From positions 1 to 41,317 of the forward strand of contig JABIZW010000152.1 in the NCBI GenBank assembly GCA_018666295.1: 41,317 nucleotides of DNA, given 5' to 3'. Shown here in pieces: positions 20,860-37,939 of this stretch. The translations under genes were made by a program, and so were the position numbers. The number at the start of each line of letters is the position of its first letter. Positions within the stretch are counted from its first letter, which is position 1. This DNA is from Halieaceae bacterium. Its GTDB lineage: Bacteria; Pseudomonadota; Gammaproteobacteria; Pseudomonadales; Halieaceae. The notes beneath the pieces are model-generated. The model was not told where the DNA came from. It ran no database searches and worked only from the letters and a program-made list of their open reading frames with translations.

Positions 20860-21808
20860 AGCGATTCTTGCCGGGAATCGGCGTGCGCTGGCTAAAGCGA
20901 TTACGCTGGTCGAGAGCTCGCGGGCCAAGGACAGGGAAGCTTCTCAAGAACTCCTGAATGAGTTACTTCCGCACACGGGGAAAAGTCTGCGTCTTGGAAT
21001 TACGGGGGTGCCAGGAGTTGGTAAGTCCACGTTCATCGAAACATTTGGGCAACACGTAATCGCCGAGGGGCATAAAGTCGCGGTCTTAGCTGTCGACCCC
21101 AGCTCACCCAAGGCAGGTGGTTCTATTTTGGGCGACAAAACCCGTATGGAACTGCTGTCACGAGATTCGCGTGCGTTTATTAGACCCTCGCCGGCTGGGC
21201 GTGCCTTGGGTGGCGTAGCACTGAAGACTCGTGAGTCGATGCTCCTCTGCGAGGCAGCAGGTTTCGACGTTGTCATCGTCGAGACCGTCGGCGTCGGCCA
21301 ATCCGAACACCAAGTTGGCAGCATGGTCGATTTCTTTTTAATTCTTTTGCTGCCTGGCGGCGGCGATGAGCTTCAGGGCATAAAGAAAGGAATCTTAGAG
21401 TTGGCTGACGCCATCATGATTAATAAGGCGGACGGTGAGAGTGCAAGTCTCGCTCGAAAAACCAAGCTTCACTATCAGACGGCTATGTCCCTGCTGAGTA
21501 CCGGTGACTTTTGGAAGCCCGAGGTTCACACCTGCTCAGCGCTTAAGAAAGAGGGTTTAACGGAGTGTTGGGCCATGATGCGACGTTATAAGGAGGAGGC
21601 TGCCGATCACGGGGCATTCGATCAAAAACGGGCAGAACAAAACGTACAGTGGATGTGGCAGTTAACCGATGAAATGATGCGTCAGCAATTGCACGATAAC
21701 GCAACAATCAGCACAGAATTGTCACAGATGCTTGTTCAGGTCAGCGCAGGCGAGCTGACGCCTGTTACCGCTGCTAACCGAATTATCGCTCAACTTAGGC
21801 AATCCTGA
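20837..21808 (+). CDS. meaB: Methylmalonyl-CoA mutase-associated G3E GTPase MeaB
   Basis: [18 protein letters not shown] (P-loop), [42 protein letters not shown]. Start at MPLTS (20837), overlapping the mutase 3' end. Confidence 0.94.
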   Translation: MPLTSTAEAILAGNRRALAKAITLVESSRAKDREASQELLNELLPHTGKSLRLGITGVPGVGKSTFIETFGQHVIAEGHKVAVLAVDPSSPKAGGSILGDKTRMELLSRDSRAFIRPSPAGRALGGVALKTRESMLLCEAAGFDVVIVETVGVGQSEHQVGSMVDFFLILLLPGGGDELQGIKKGILELADAIMINKADGESASLARKTKLHYQTAMSLLSTGDFWKPEVHTCSALKKEGLTECWAMMRRYKEEAADHGAFDQKRAEQNVQWMWQLTDEMMRQQLHDNATISTELSQMLVQVSAGELTPVTAANRIIAQLRQS

Positions 21809-21812
21809 GACG

Positions 21813-22121
21813 ATGCGGTTTCTAGCACTGGACAAGCTGATTAACGTTCAAGAAGGTTACCGACAACGGTTTAAAATTGATTCGCTGCACCTTATTTTAG
21901 TGAGAGAAGGCGGTGAGATCAGGGCGTTTTCGGCGCTGTGTCCTCATCAAGAGCAGTCGTTGGAGCATGGGCAAATCGAATCTGGAGTTATTTATTGTCC
22001 ACGACACGGATTTGCCTTCTCGTTGACAAGCGGTGAGCACCTCTCGGGGCAATGTGCCCGTTTGCCGATATACACGGTGCACTGCGAGGGTAACGAGGTG
22101 GGAATTCTTCTCGAAGGTTAG
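21813..22121 (+). CDS. Rieske [2Fe-2S] ferredoxin-like protein
   Basis: 102 aa with SALCPHQ...IYCPRHGFAFSLTSG (C-X-H ... C-X2-H Rieske ligands). Confidence 0.88.
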   Translation: MRFLALDKLINVQEGYRQRFKIDSLHLILVREGGEIRAFSALCPHQEQSLEHGQIESGVIYCPRHGFAFSLTSGEHLSGQCARLPIYTVHCEGNEVGILLEG

Positions 22122-23224
22122 TGCGTAACCCCCAGTTCAGGCTCTTCGACAAAGCCCAGCAACCACCACTTAGCGACAATGTCGTACTGACGCGTGTCCA
22201 ATGATGCTGTCGACAGACTGCGACCAGAGCAGAGCATTGAGAGCCAGTGTTCGTCCACCGGTTCTAATCGATGTGCTTCTCCGCCCAAGTAGGCAATAAG
22301 CGCGTCTCCTGCGTCTCGCCATAAGAGTCGCTGATGTGTTGATAGCATTATGCGATCACTCAGGGGCAGCGCTTGCGGGATGGGCTCGACTGGGGCCTCT
22401 GACAGCAACTCGGGGAACCAGTCTTCAGAGGCGAGGGCTTCAATAGCGCTGACGACTGCGCCTTGGGCATTTTGAATCTGCTGCGGTGTGATTTCGCCTG
22501 CTCGGCTTAGTCCACACAGGCTGTCGAGGTCCTCTAAGAGGAGATCCTCTCGAAGTGATTCGATGACATTGTCAGACAGTCGCGCCACTAAGTCGGTCAT
22601 TCGAGTTGCCCGGAAACCGAGTGAAAAAGTCATACTTTCGCCGATAGCGGATCCCCAGTGAGCAAATCCAGGGGGGACGTACAAAACATCACCGGGTTCT
22701 AATACAAAGGTTTGCGGCGACTCAAATTCCTCAATGAGTTTGAGGCCGCCTGATTCGATAACGGGCGTTGTGTGGTCACACCGCGGCCCAACCTTCCAAT
22801 GCCGCTTACCGGCACCTTGTAGCAAAAATACGTCATATTGATCAAAGTGTGGACCCACCCCCGCCCCATCGGTTGCATAGCTGACCATGACATCATCCAT
22901 TCTCCAAGAGGGTATAAAGTCAACGCAGCCACGCAGTGCCGCAACCTCAGGGAACCACTCATCAACCCGCTGAACGAGCAGGCTCCATTCACCAGTGCGC
23001 TCAAAGCTGTCGTCTGAGAAAGGCCCTTGAGTCAGTTGCCATTGCTTACCCCGGCGACTAACAATTCGGCTGTCGACCTGGGCCTCCATTGCGAGACCAG
23101 CTAATTCTTCAGGGCTAATGGGGGATTCAAAATCGGGCAGTGCAGATCGAATCAGGAGCGGCTTTTTCTGCCAGTGCTTGCTCAAAAACAACTGGACGTC
23201 GATGTCGAACCGGGGCGATAGCAC
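22118..23224 (-). CDS. roxA: JmjC-type 2OG oxygenase, 50S ribosomal protein L16 arginine hydroxylase RoxA/YcfD-like
   Basis: HWQKKPLLIRSALP; VGPHFDQYDVFLLQGAGKRHWKVG (HxD Fe ligands); PGDVLYVPPGFAHWGSA (distal His); adjacent to purB. Confidence 0.9.
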   Translation of the reverse strand: MLSPRFDIDVQLFLSKHWQKKPLLIRSALPDFESPISPEELAGLAMEAQVDSRIVSRRGKQWQLTQGPFSDDSFERTGEWSLLVQRVDEWFPEVAALRGCVDFIPSWRMDDVMVSYATDGAGVGPHFDQYDVFLLQGAGKRHWKVGPRCDHTTPVIESGGLKLIEEFESPQTFVLEPGDVLYVPPGFAHWGSAIGESMTFSLGFRATRMTDLVARLSDNVIESLREDLLLEDLDSLCGLSRAGEITPQQIQNAQGAVVSAIEALASEDWFPELLSEAPVEPIPQALPLSDRIMLSTHQRLLWRDAGDALIAYLGGEAHRLEPVDEHWLSMLCSGRSLSTASLDTRQYDIVAKWWLLGFVEEPELGVTH

Positions 23225-23229
23225 GCGAA

Positions 23230-25300
<2,071 letters not shown>

Positions 25301-25304
<4 letters not shown>

Positions 25305-26416
25305 TGCGGTGCCGCCCTAAGCCGGTTGTATACAGTCTCTATAACCCCTCCGCCCAGGCACTCGTCTGCCTGATAAAATACGACCGATTGCCCAGGCGTG
25401 ATCGCGCGCTGAGGCTGCTCGAAGTGCACCTCGTAGCGATCGATCGAGCGACTCACCGTACAGGCCTGATCGACTTGACGATACCGCACTTTGGCATGGC
25501 AGCTTAACGGCTCGTGCGGGGCCTGGCCGTTTATCCAAAAGACATCAGTCGTTGTTAGCGAAGAGGCAAATAGGGCAGGGTTGTCATTGTGTTGGCAGAC
25601 CCAGAGCGTGTTGGTGACGACGTCTTTCTCTATCACGTACCAGGGGGCCTCTCCAGCATTTTTGAGGCCACCTATTCCAAGTCCTTGTCGTTGCCCAATG
25701 GTGTGATACATCAGACCTTGATGTTGCCCTATGACTTCACCATCGGTCGTTTTTATAGGCCCTGGGTTCTTTTTAAGGTACTGCGCTAAAAAGTCAGAAA
25801 ATCGTCGTTCTCCAATAAAGCAGATTCCAGTGCTGTCTTTTTTATCGGCAGTCTTGAAACCGTGAGCTGACGCAAGCTTTCTCACTTCGGGCTTTTTAAG
25901 CTCGCCTAGCGGGAAAAGGCTGGCATCAATGGCGTCATACCCTACCTGATGCAGAAAATAACTCTGATCCTTTGACTCATCGACGCCTTTTAACAGCGTT
26001 GCTCGCCCGCCGCGAAGCCCCTTTCTGGCGTAATGTCCAGTCGCAATTTTGTCCGCGCCAAGTGCACGTGCGTAGTCCAAAAAAGCCCTGAACTTGATTT
26101 CTTTATTACACAGAATGTCAGGGTTGGGGGTTCTTCCTGCGCTGTACTCGGCGAGGAAATGTTCAAAAACATTGTCCCAATATTCCGCGGCAAAATTCGC
26201 GGCGTGCAAAACGATACCCAGCGTGTCAGCGACAGCTTGCGCGTCAGCCAAGTCCGCCTTTGCCGTGCAGTACTCAGTGCCGTCATCTTCATCCCAGTTT
26301 TTCATGAAGAGGCCTTCGACCTGATAGCCCTGCTCTTTTAGCAATAGCGCAGACACCGAAGAATCGACACCTCCGGACATGCCGACGATCACTTTTGTTG
26401 TGTGGTTAAAACTCAT
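25301..26416 (-). CDS. mnmA: tRNA-specific 2-thiouridylase MnmA
   Basis: [62 protein letters not shown]. Confidence 0.97.
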
Positions 26417-26865
26417 AAGTGGCGTACTAGGTCCAATGACACCGCAGTGCCGGCAATATAGTGGTCAATAACGTCAAGAACGACGCCGTGCCGCAGCGGC
26501 TTTTTTGATGCTACAAGTTCCTCGCGACTCATCCAATGAGTGTCGATGATACTGGAGTCTCGTGTCAGGGTGTTGTCAAATTCCAGTGCTGTCGCCACGA
26601 AACTGTGTCGCAGATAGCAGATGCCATTTTTGCCAGTGACAATCGTGACGCCCAAATAAGCTGTGATTTCACTGCGCCAGCACGTCTCTTCTAGCGTTTC
26701 CCGCGCGGCCGCGTCGATCAAGCTTTCGTATTGCTCTAAGTGTCCAGCGGGCTGATTGAGTACCGTGACACCCTGGCTCACCTCCTCGACCAATAAAAAC
26801 CGTCCTGAGCGCTCGATCACAGAGGCAACAGTGGTGTGCGGTAAAAAGCGTGGCGCATCAGGCAT
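26413..26865 (-). CDS. nudJ: NUDIX hydrolase, NudJ-like phosphatase
   Basis: [31 protein letters not shown] (Nudix box); position between mnmA and rluE. Start set at [10 protein letters not shown]. Confidence 0.88.
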   Translation of the reverse strand: MPDAPRFLPHTTVASVIERSGRFLLVEEVSQGVTVLNQPAGHLEQYESLIDAAARETLEETCWRSEITAYLGVTIVTGKNGICYLRHSFVATALEFDNTLTRDSSIIDTHWMSREELVASKKPLRHGVVLDVIDHYIAGTAVSLDLVRHL

Positions 26866-27436
26866 GGCGAATAGGGTGCATTGTCGTAGCCTCTTCGTAG
26901 CGGTATTCGCCAGGAGCAAGTGCGTCAACGGTGAAGGGGCCGACACTGCGCCGAATTAATCGCAGGGTAGGGTACCCCACTGCGGCCGTCATTCTGCGGA
27001 CTTGCCGATTTCTGCCTTCATGTATTGACAGCTCGATCCAGCTGTCAGGCACTGACACGCGGTGCCGTATGGGAGGATTCCTCTCCCAAATAGTCGGTAT
27101 TTCGAGAAGTCTACAACGGGCAGGCAGTGTCACTCCGTCTTTTAATTGCACGCCGCGGGCGAGCGCATGACACATCTCTTGTGTCGCTAAGCCCTCTACT
27201 TGTACCCAATAGGTTTTCCAGTATTTTTTCTTCGGGTGAGCCAATGCGTGTTGCAAACCACCGTGATTAGTGAGTATGAGTAAACCCTCAGAGTCATAAT
27301 CGAGACGGCCAGCAGGTCTGAACCCCGGCGCGCTTAAAAAATCGGCCAGCGTAGATCGGGGGTTGTCCGGACGATCACGGTCTGTGAACTGACTCATGAC
27401 GCGAAAAGGCTTATTAAATAATAGCAATTGACTCAT
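26858..27436 (-). CDS. rluE: 23S rRNA pseudouridine synthase, RluE-like
   Basis: LLLFNKPFRVMSQFT, GRLDYDSEGLLILTNHG, IHEGRNRQVRRMTAAVGYPTLRLIR. Start set at MSQLLLF. Confidence 0.92.
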   Translation of the reverse strand: MSQLLLFNKPFRVMSQFTDRDRPDNPRSTLADFLSAPGFRPAGRLDYDSEGLLILTNHGGLQHALAHPKKKYWKTYWVQVEGLATQEMCHALARGVQLKDGVTLPARCRLLEIPTIWERNPPIRHRVSVPDSWIELSIHEGRNRQVRRMTAAVGYPTLRLIRRSVGPFTVDALAPGEYRYEEATTMHPIRHA

Positions 27437-27591
27437 AGGATTCGTTGACGACAAAAAGTGGTAAACTCGCGACAAAACAAAAAGGACGTATTGCCGTCCA
27501 CATTAAGCGAATCACCTAGCATGATTCAATCCGGGGGCGGGCTACAGAGCTCGGCCAGCCAGTCAACCAAACAGGTAAGGATCTGACTACT

Positions 27592-28848
27592 ATGGCATAT
27601 CAACACATCAAAGTCCCAGAGCAGGGGACTCCCATCACCACGAACGAAGACCACAGTCTCAACGTTCCAAATACACCGATCATTCCCTACATCGAGGGCG
27701 ATGGTATCGGTATCGATATCAGTCCGGTCATGATCAAGGTGGTAGACGCTGCCGTTGAGAAGGCTTACGGCGGCGAAAAACGTATCGCGTGGATGGAAAT
27801 CTATACGGGAGAGAAGGCGGCAGAGCTGTATGAAGGCGACTGGTTCCCACAGGAAACACTCGATGCGATTAAGTCTTACCTTGTTGCGATCAAGGGTCCT
27901 TTGACGACGCCCGTTGGCGGTGGTTTTCGCTCGCTAAACGTCGCTTTGAGACAAGAGTTGGATCTCTACACGTGCTTGCGACCTGTTCGTTGGTTCGAGG
28001 GGGTGCCGTCTCCCGTGAAGCGCCCTGGTGATACGAATATGGTGATTTTCCGCGAGAACTCTGAAGATATCTATGCGGGTATTGAGTTCCAAGCGGGATC
28101 TCCGGAAGCCGACAAAGTGGTTGATTTTCTGATTACAGAAATGGGCGCCACAAAGATCCGGTTCCCACAAAACGTGGGCATTGGTATTAAGCCGGTTTCT
28201 GTTGAGGGAACCAAGCGCCTGGTTCGAAAAGCGCTGCAATACGCCATTGATCAAGAACTACCTTCGGTCACGTTGGTCCATAAAGGCAATATCATGAAGT
28301 TTACCGAAGGCGGCTTCCGTGACTGGGGTTATGAACTGGCAATGGAAGAGTTCGGCGGTGAGTTACTGGACGGCGGACCCTGGGTAAAGATTAAGAACCC
28401 GAATAATGGCGACGATATTATCGTGAAGGATGTCATTGCCGATGCAATGCTTCAGCAGGTGTTATTGCGTCCCAAGGAGTACAGCGTGATTGCAACTCTA
28501 AACCTCAACGGTGACTATCTGTCTGACGCATTGGCCGCGCAGGTTGGTGGGATAGGTATTGCGCCCGGTGCGAACCTTTCCGATGACATCGCACTGTTCG
28601 AAGCAACGCACGGCACAGCGCCAAAGTATACCGGGCAGGACAAAGTGAATCCGGGCTCATTGATTTTGTCAGCAGAAATGATGCTTCGTCATTTGGGTTG
28701 GAACGAAGCGGCTGATCTCGTGATTACCGGGATGAACGGTGCGATTCAAGCAAAGACAGTGACTTATGATTTCGCGCGTCTCACCGACAATGCCACCGAG
28801 GTCTCATGCTCTGCATTTGGCGACGCGATTGTCGATCACATGGCCTAA
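27592..28848 (+). CDS. icd: NADP-dependent isocitrate dehydrogenase
   Basis: [122 protein letters not shown]. Confidence 0.97.
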   Translation: MAYQHIKVPEQGTPITTNEDHSLNVPNTPIIPYIEGDGIGIDISPVMIKVVDAAVEKAYGGEKRIAWMEIYTGEKAAELYEGDWFPQETLDAIKSYLVAIKGPLTTPVGGGFRSLNVALRQELDLYTCLRPVRWFEGVPSPVKRPGDTNMVIFRENSEDIYAGIEFQAGSPEADKVVDFLITEMGATKIRFPQNVGIGIKPVSVEGTKRLVRKALQYAIDQELPSVTLVHKGNIMKFTEGGFRDWGYELAMEEFGGELLDGGPWVKIKNPNNGDDIIVKDVIADAMLQQVLLRPKEYSVIATLNLNGDYLSDALAAQVGGIGIAPGANLSDDIALFEATHGTAPKYTGQDKVNPGSLILSAEMMLRHLGWNEAADLVITGMNGAIQAKTVTYDFARLTDNATEVSCSAFGDAIVDHMA

Positions 28849-28868
28849 AATAAGCGCTTAAAACCCTA

Positions 28869-28895
28869 AAAGCCCGCGTATGCGGGCTTTTTTTT
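28869..28895 (+). terminator. Rho-independent terminator of icd
   Basis: Perfect 9-bp stem AAAGCCCGC / GCGGGCTTT with a 4-nt loop followed by a T tract, about 20 nt after the icd stop. Confidence 0.9.
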
Positions 28896-29024
28896 CTCAG
28901 CCACAAATCCTTTTGACAAACTAACGACCAAAAGGCTGGTTTGTTCGTACTACACTATAATGAGGTGTCACCGTTACGCATGATGAGCATGATTGACCAC
29001 AATTTTAAGAAAGGCATTTTGTTG

Positions 29025-29360
29025 ATGTCGAGTAATCCAGGGGCAGGCCAAGACGAGGGCGATCTTGCAGTCGCTCCTGCCAAGCCAAAACTAAAGCGGC
29101 CGTCACTGTACCGGGTGGTGCTGTTAAACGACGATTACACGCCGATGGAGTTTGTGGTGGAGGTGCTCGAGCACTTCTTTTCACTGACGCGCGAAAAGGC
29201 GACTCAGGTAATGCTTGCAGTTCACACGCAAGGAAAAGGCGTCTGTGGCATCTACACAAGAGACGTTGCTGAGACAAAAGCTGAGTTGGTCAATCAGGCC
29301 GCAAGAGACAATGGGCATCCACTGCTGTGCGAGGTTGAACCCTCGCAAGATGAAGACTAA
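29025..29360 (+). CDS. clpS: ClpS adaptor protein
   Basis: [57 protein letters not shown]. Track start 28941 looks too early; MSSNPGAG at 29025 preferred. Confidence 0.94.
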   Translation: MSSNPGAGQDEGDLAVAPAKPKLKRPSLYRVVLLNDDYTPMEFVVEVLEHFFSLTREKATQVMLAVHTQGKGVCGIYTRDVAETKAELVNQAARDNGHPLLCEVEPSQDED

Positions 29361-29372
29361 GGAGAAAGGTAC

Positions 29373-31655
29373 GTGTTGAGTAAAGATCTCGAAAGAGCGT
29401 TAAACGAGTCTTTTAAACAAGCGAGAGCGCAACGTCACGAGTTCATCACGGTTGAACACTTGTTGTTGGCGCTACTTGACGACAGCGCCGCGCAGGCTGT
29501 TCTTCGTGCCTGTAGCGCCGATATCGACGCGTTACGTGGTGATGTGTCGGAGTTTATCGATGCGACCACGCCTCTAGTACCTGGTGAGGATGAGGTCGAT
29601 ACGCAGCCCACGTTAGGATTTCAACGCGTTCTTCAAAGGGCTGTTTTTCACGTGCAAAGTTCTGGAAAAACAGAAGTCACGGGCGCTAATGTCTTAGTGG
29701 CTATTTTTTCCGAGCAAGAGAGCCAAGCGGTCTACTTCTTGAAAACCCAAGATATTTCGCGTCTCGATATCGTTAACTTTATTACACACGGTGTGAGTAA
29801 AGACGAGGATGAAGAGGGTGTTGAAGGTGATGAGCTGCAAGCAAGCGGCGAGTCATCGGAAGGCGATGGAGAGGAGGAGAGTCCACTCAATAAATATGCG
29901 ACGAACCTAAATGAAGAGGCCGCGCAAGGGCAAATAGATCCGCTTATTGGTCGTCTGGATGAGGTTGAGCGTGTTGCTCAAATTTTGGCGCGTAGGCGCA
30001 AGAATAATCCGCTCCTGGTGGGTGAGTCGGGTGTCGGTAAAACGGCCATTGCGGAAGGTTTGGCGAAGCTCATTGTCGACGGGCAGGTCCCCGATACGTT
30101 AAAAACCGCAGAGGTGTTTTCTCTGGACTTGGGCGCGCTACTTGCAGGAACCAAATACCGCGGCGACTTTGAAAAGCGTTTTAAAGGCGTACTTGCAGAT
30201 CTTAAACGTCGGGAAGGCTCGATTTTGTTCATCGACGAGATCCATACGATTATCGGTGCTGGCGCAGCGTCAGGTGGGGTTATGGATGCCAGCAATTTAC
30301 TGAAGCCACTACTCAGTTCCGGAAAGCTACGCTGTATTGGCTCGACGACCTACGCCGAGTATCGCGGTATTTTTGACAAAGACAAAGCCTTGAGTCGCAG
30401 GTTTCAAAAAGTCGATGTGTTGGAGCCGTCCGTGGAGGATGCGTACAAAATTCTTAAGGGTCTAAAGTCTCGTTTTGAAGAGCACCACGGTTTGCGTTAT
30501 ACCGACAAAGCGCTTCGAACGGCTACCGAGATGGCCGATCGTTTTATCACAGATCGATTTCTACCCGACAAAGCCATTGACGTGATCGACGAGGCCGGTG
30601 CTTATCAGCAACTTCAGCCTCTGAGTAAGCGCAAGAAGGTAGTGGGGCCCGGCGACATTGAAGCAGTGGTTGCGAAAATCGCGCGAATTCCTCCAAAGAC
30701 AGTGACGAGCGACGACAGGGAGTTACTTGAAAAGCTCGAGAGCAATCTTTCCTTAGTGGTGTTTGGGCAGAATAAGGCCGTCAGTCAACTGGTCAGCTCG
30801 ATTAAGCTAGCCCGTGCCGGCTTACGCTCCGGCGACAAACCGATTGGCAGCTTCCTTTTGGCTGGCCCTACCGGCGTGGGTAAAACCGAGGTGACGAAAC
30901 AGTTGGCGATGCAGTTGGGCCTTGAGCTGCTCCGGTTTGATATGTCTGAGTACATGGAGCGTCACACCGTCTCGCGGTTGATTGGGGCGCCTCCAGGCTA
31001 CGTTGGTTATGACCAGGGTGGACTATTAACAGACGCCGTTACCAAGCACCCTCATTCTGTGGTGTTGCTGGATGAGGTCGAAAAAGCGCATCCAGAGGTA
31101 TTCAACTTGCTGCTTCAAGTGATGGACCACGGAACACTGACCGACAATAATGGACGAAAAGCTGATTTTAGAAACGTGATTGTCGTCATGACCACGAACG
31201 CAGGCGCTGAGACTGTCTCCAAGCGATCGATAGGCTTCTCTGAGCAAGACAACTCCACGGATGCGTTAGAAGCGATTAACAAATTATTCACGCCTGAATT
31301 CAGAAATCGACTTGATGCCATTGTGCCTTTCGAACCATTGGGTCAGGACGTGATCCTAACGGTCGTCGACAAATTCCTCACTGCCCTGCAGACACAACTC
31401 GACGAGAAGCGCGTTCAGCTGCACGTTGATGAGCCGGCACGCGAATGGCTCGTGACTGAGGGTTATGACCGAAACATGGGCGCTCGTCCGATGGAGCGAG
31501 TCATTCAGGAGCACATTAAGAAACCGCTGGCCGAAATGGTGCTTTTTGGTGCGCTCGTCAAGGGTGGTATTGCCAAGGTCTCGGTCAATCTTGATGGTGA
31601 TGGACTCACAGTCTCCTCGGAGACCGAGACCGTCGACGAAGCAGTGCCCGCCTAA
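29373..31655 (+). CDS. clpA: ATP-dependent Clp protease ATP-binding subunit ClpA
   Basis: Two AAA+ domains ([30 protein letters not shown]), Clp N-domain, [15 protein letters not shown]; immediately downstream of clpS. Confidence 0.96.
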   Translation: MLSKDLERALNESFKQARAQRHEFITVEHLLLALLDDSAAQAVLRACSADIDALRGDVSEFIDATTPLVPGEDEVDTQPTLGFQRVLQRAVFHVQSSGKTEVTGANVLVAIFSEQESQAVYFLKTQDISRLDIVNFITHGVSKDEDEEGVEGDELQASGESSEGDGEEESPLNKYATNLNEEAAQGQIDPLIGRLDEVERVAQILARRRKNNPLLVGESGVGKTAIAEGLAKLIVDGQVPDTLKTAEVFSLDLGALLAGTKYRGDFEKRFKGVLADLKRREGSILFIDEIHTIIGAGAASGGVMDASNLLKPLLSSGKLRCIGSTTYAEYRGIFDKDKALSRRFQKVDVLEPSVEDAYKILKGLKSRFEEHHGLRYTDKALRTATEMADRFITDRFLPDKAIDVIDEAGAYQQLQPLSKRKKVVGPGDIEAVVAKIARIPPKTVTSDDRELLEKLESNLSLVVFGQNKAVSQLVSSIKLARAGLRSGDKPIGSFLLAGPTGVGKTEVTKQLAMQLGLELLRFDMSEYMERHTVSRLIGAPPGYVGYDQGGLLTDAVTKHPHSVVLLDEVEKAHPEVFNLLLQVMDHGTLTDNNGRKADFRNVIVVMTTNAGAETVSKRSIGFSEQDNSTDALEAINKLFTPEFRNRLDAIVPFEPLGQDVILTVVDKFLTALQTQLDEKRVQLHVDEPAREWLVTEGYDRNMGARPMERVIQEHIKKPLAEMVLFGALVKGGIAKVSVNLDGDGLTVSSETETVDEAVPA

Positions 31656-31691
31656 CGCGGCAGCCTTTGTCCAAAACTCACGGTTTTCCTA

Positions 31692-31718
31692 GCGCGCACT
31701 TTGCTATAGAGTGCGCGC
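31692..31718. repeat. Perfect 9-bp inverted repeat between clpA and infA
   Basis: gcgcgcact (31692-31700), 9-nt spacer ttgctatag, agtgcgcgc (31710-31718). Confidence 0.85.
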
Positions 31719-31744
31719 CATCACTTTATTACTGGAAAGGCTTA

Positions 31745-31963
31745 ATGGCTAAAGAAGATCAGATCGAAATGGAAGGGGAAATCATAGACACGCTCCCCAA
31801 TACAACGTTTCGAGTGCGCCTTGAGAACGGGCATGTCGTGACAGCGCACATCTCAGGGAAGATGCGTAAGAACTACATTCGAATTCTTACGGGAGACAAG
31901 GTCCGTGTTGAAGTCACCCCCTATGACTTAAGTAAGGGACGAATTACCTATCGCGAGCGTTAA
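31745..31963 (+). CDS. infA: Translation initiation factor IF-1
   Basis: [72 protein letters not shown]. Start at the ATG of MAKED inside the track ORF. Confidence 0.97.
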   Translation: MAKEDQIEMEGEIIDTLPNTTFRVRLENGHVVTAHISGKMRKNYIRILTGDKVRVEVTPYDLSKGRITYRER

Positions 31964-31970
31964 GTTAAGG

Positions 31971-32822
31971 TCACGATTCATTGGGGATGTTCACGACAGG
32001 GATTGCTGAGAGCTCGCTGACCGGCTCATTGTCTATGCCATGCCATCGCCCATTGCTGAGTAGTTCGAGTGGTCTGAAACGAGTCTTGTAGCTCATTTTA
32101 CGGCAACCCTCGATCCAGTACCCTAAATAGACAAACGGCAGATTGCGCTTTTTCGCATGCGAAATCTGAAGAAGTACTGCTAACGTTCCCAAGCTTCGCT
32201 TGTCACAGTCGGGATCATAAAACGTGTAGATCGCCGCTAGCCCGTCGAGCATTTCGTCGGAAACCCCAACGCAAATAAGTTTGTCCTGATCGTACAGCCT
32301 AAAATATTGCGTACACGCTAAGCTGTCGTTTAAAAACGACTCATATTGTTCCCTGTCAGGCGGGTACATATCTCCGTCAGCATGCTTTTGTATTATGTAA
32401 CGTTCGTAAAGTTCGTAGGCCTCGTCGTCATTCACAGAGTGTGTGATTCTCAGCGTCAGGTCGCGGTTAGCCTGTAAGACTCGTTTTTGACTTTTGGACG
32501 GTGTGAAGTCCTGAACCGCGACGCGAGCAGCCGTGCATGCATTGCAGCTGTTGCAGTGTGGCCTATAAATGTGGTCGCCACTCCGTCGGAAGCCCATCGT
32601 GGACAGCTCCGTGTAGAGCTCTGGCGTAATCTTCTGTCGAGGATCCACGAATAGGGTCGTGGCTTCCCTGTCGGGCAGGTACGAACAACGGTGCGGAAAC
32701 GTTGTAAATACCTTAATTTCTCTTAAGTTCGCAGTCACGGTTTTTCGTCTTATCCCAATAATGAAGGCCAGCACCTCGTTCATACCGCTCAACGGCAGTG
32801 TGAGCATAGGCCGAGACTTCAA
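31971..32822 (-). CDS. bpt: Aspartate/glutamate leucyl-tRNA-protein transferase (Bpt/Ate family)
   Basis: CSYLPDREATTLFVDP, HIYRPHCNSCNACTAARV, QKHADGDMYPP, YTFYDPDCDKRSLGTLAVLLQI, YLGYWIEGCRKMSYKTRFRPLELL. Start uncertain. Confidence 0.93.
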   Translation of the reverse strand: MKSRPMLTLPLSGMNEVLAFIIGIRRKTVTANLREIKVFTTFPHRCSYLPDREATTLFVDPRQKITPELYTELSTMGFRRSGDHIYRPHCNSCNACTAARVAVQDFTPSKSQKRVLQANRDLTLRITHSVNDDEAYELYERYIIQKHADGDMYPPDREQYESFLNDSLACTQYFRLYDQDKLICVGVSDEMLDGLAAIYTFYDPDCDKRSLGTLAVLLQISHAKKRNLPFVYLGYWIEGCRKMSYKTRFRPLELLSNGRWHGIDNEPVSELSAIPVVNIPNES

Positions 32823-33095
32823 AATATTCTTACATCGTCAGCGTTAAGCCTAGCGGGGTCAGAGGGCTTCGTATAGGGGGGCGGGAACAACTTGGGGGTG
32901 CTAATACAGTTTAACCTGGACGCCTTGGGGACCTTAACCGCCACCCTGTATGAGGGCGAGGTTCTATTGTGACGGTATACTTAATGGCGTTCGTACGCGA
33001 CTGAGTGTGTGGCGAGTCGCCCCCGTCCATATTAAACTCCCGCGCTGTAGCCCGGCTGCTGGGTCAGCCATCCACCACAAAAGTGAGTCTTTAGA

Positions 33096-33755
33096 ATGAC
33101 AGATAACCGCTATCTTAAGGCCTACACGGTTCTCGCACTGGCGCTTCTACTGCTGTGCGGCGTGGTTTTGAACCTCGAGGAACGTCACAGTCAGCTGCTG
33201 ATGGGCGAATCAGGCCTGATCGAAGTGGCCTCTGCTGTGGGGTACTTTGTGTGCGCACTGTACATGATCGCTCGCGGTGGACGAGATTTTCTTGTTTCAC
33301 GCGGTTACTTTGTCGTTTTGACGTTACTCTTTGGTTTTCGTGAGCTTGATTTCGATAAAGCCTTCACGACGATGGGGATCTTAAAGTCCCGATTCTACCT
33401 GAGTGGTGAGGTTCCGTTACCGGAAAAGGTCATTGGACTGCTCGTTATTGCGCTTATTTTTTGGACAGTCTTCCAGCTTCTACGAAACCACTTTGTTGAA
33501 TTTCTACACGGAGTGAAGCAGCGCGCGCCCGTCGCCCTTGGCATCGCGCTTATCTTCTTCCTGTTGGCGTTTTCCAAGTCTATCGATGGGTTGGCCAGGA
33601 AGCTTAAACCCTTTGGGATTGAGACCAGTGCGGAGGTGTCGCGTTGGGCCGGATCTGTCGAGGAGGTACTCGAGCTCGGTATTCCCATTTATATGGTCCT
33701 GACCTTTCATGCGTGGCTAACGCGCCGCAGCACCAAAAGTCTTGCCCACTCTTAG
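33096..33755 (+). CDS. Uncharacterised multi-pass membrane protein
   Basis: 219 aa with several predicted hydrophobic segments (AYTVLALALLLLCGVVLNL, VIGLLVIALIFWTVFQLL, PVALGIALIFFLLAFS, GIPIYMVLTFHAWL); no family recognised. Confidence 0.75.
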   Translation: MTDNRYLKAYTVLALALLLLCGVVLNLEERHSQLLMGESGLIEVASAVGYFVCALYMIARGGRDFLVSRGYFVVLTLLFGFRELDFDKAFTTMGILKSRFYLSGEVPLPEKVIGLLVIALIFWTVFQLLRNHFVEFLHGVKQRAPVALGIALIFFLLAFSKSIDGLARKLKPFGIETSAEVSRWAGSVEEVLELGIPIYMVLTFHAWLTRRSTKSLAHS

Positions 33756-33806
33756 TGACCCCGCTCCATCTAATGGAATGCCACAAGTCCACTGTTTGCC
33801 TCGCGA

Positions 33807-37935
<4,129 letters not shown>

Positions 37936-37939
<4 letters not shown>

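Noticed and set aside
31656-31744. Possible tRNA between clpA and infA (serW lies here in E. coli)
   Set aside because: No cloverleaf or T-loop (GTTCGA-type) sequence visible; only a short inverted repeat.
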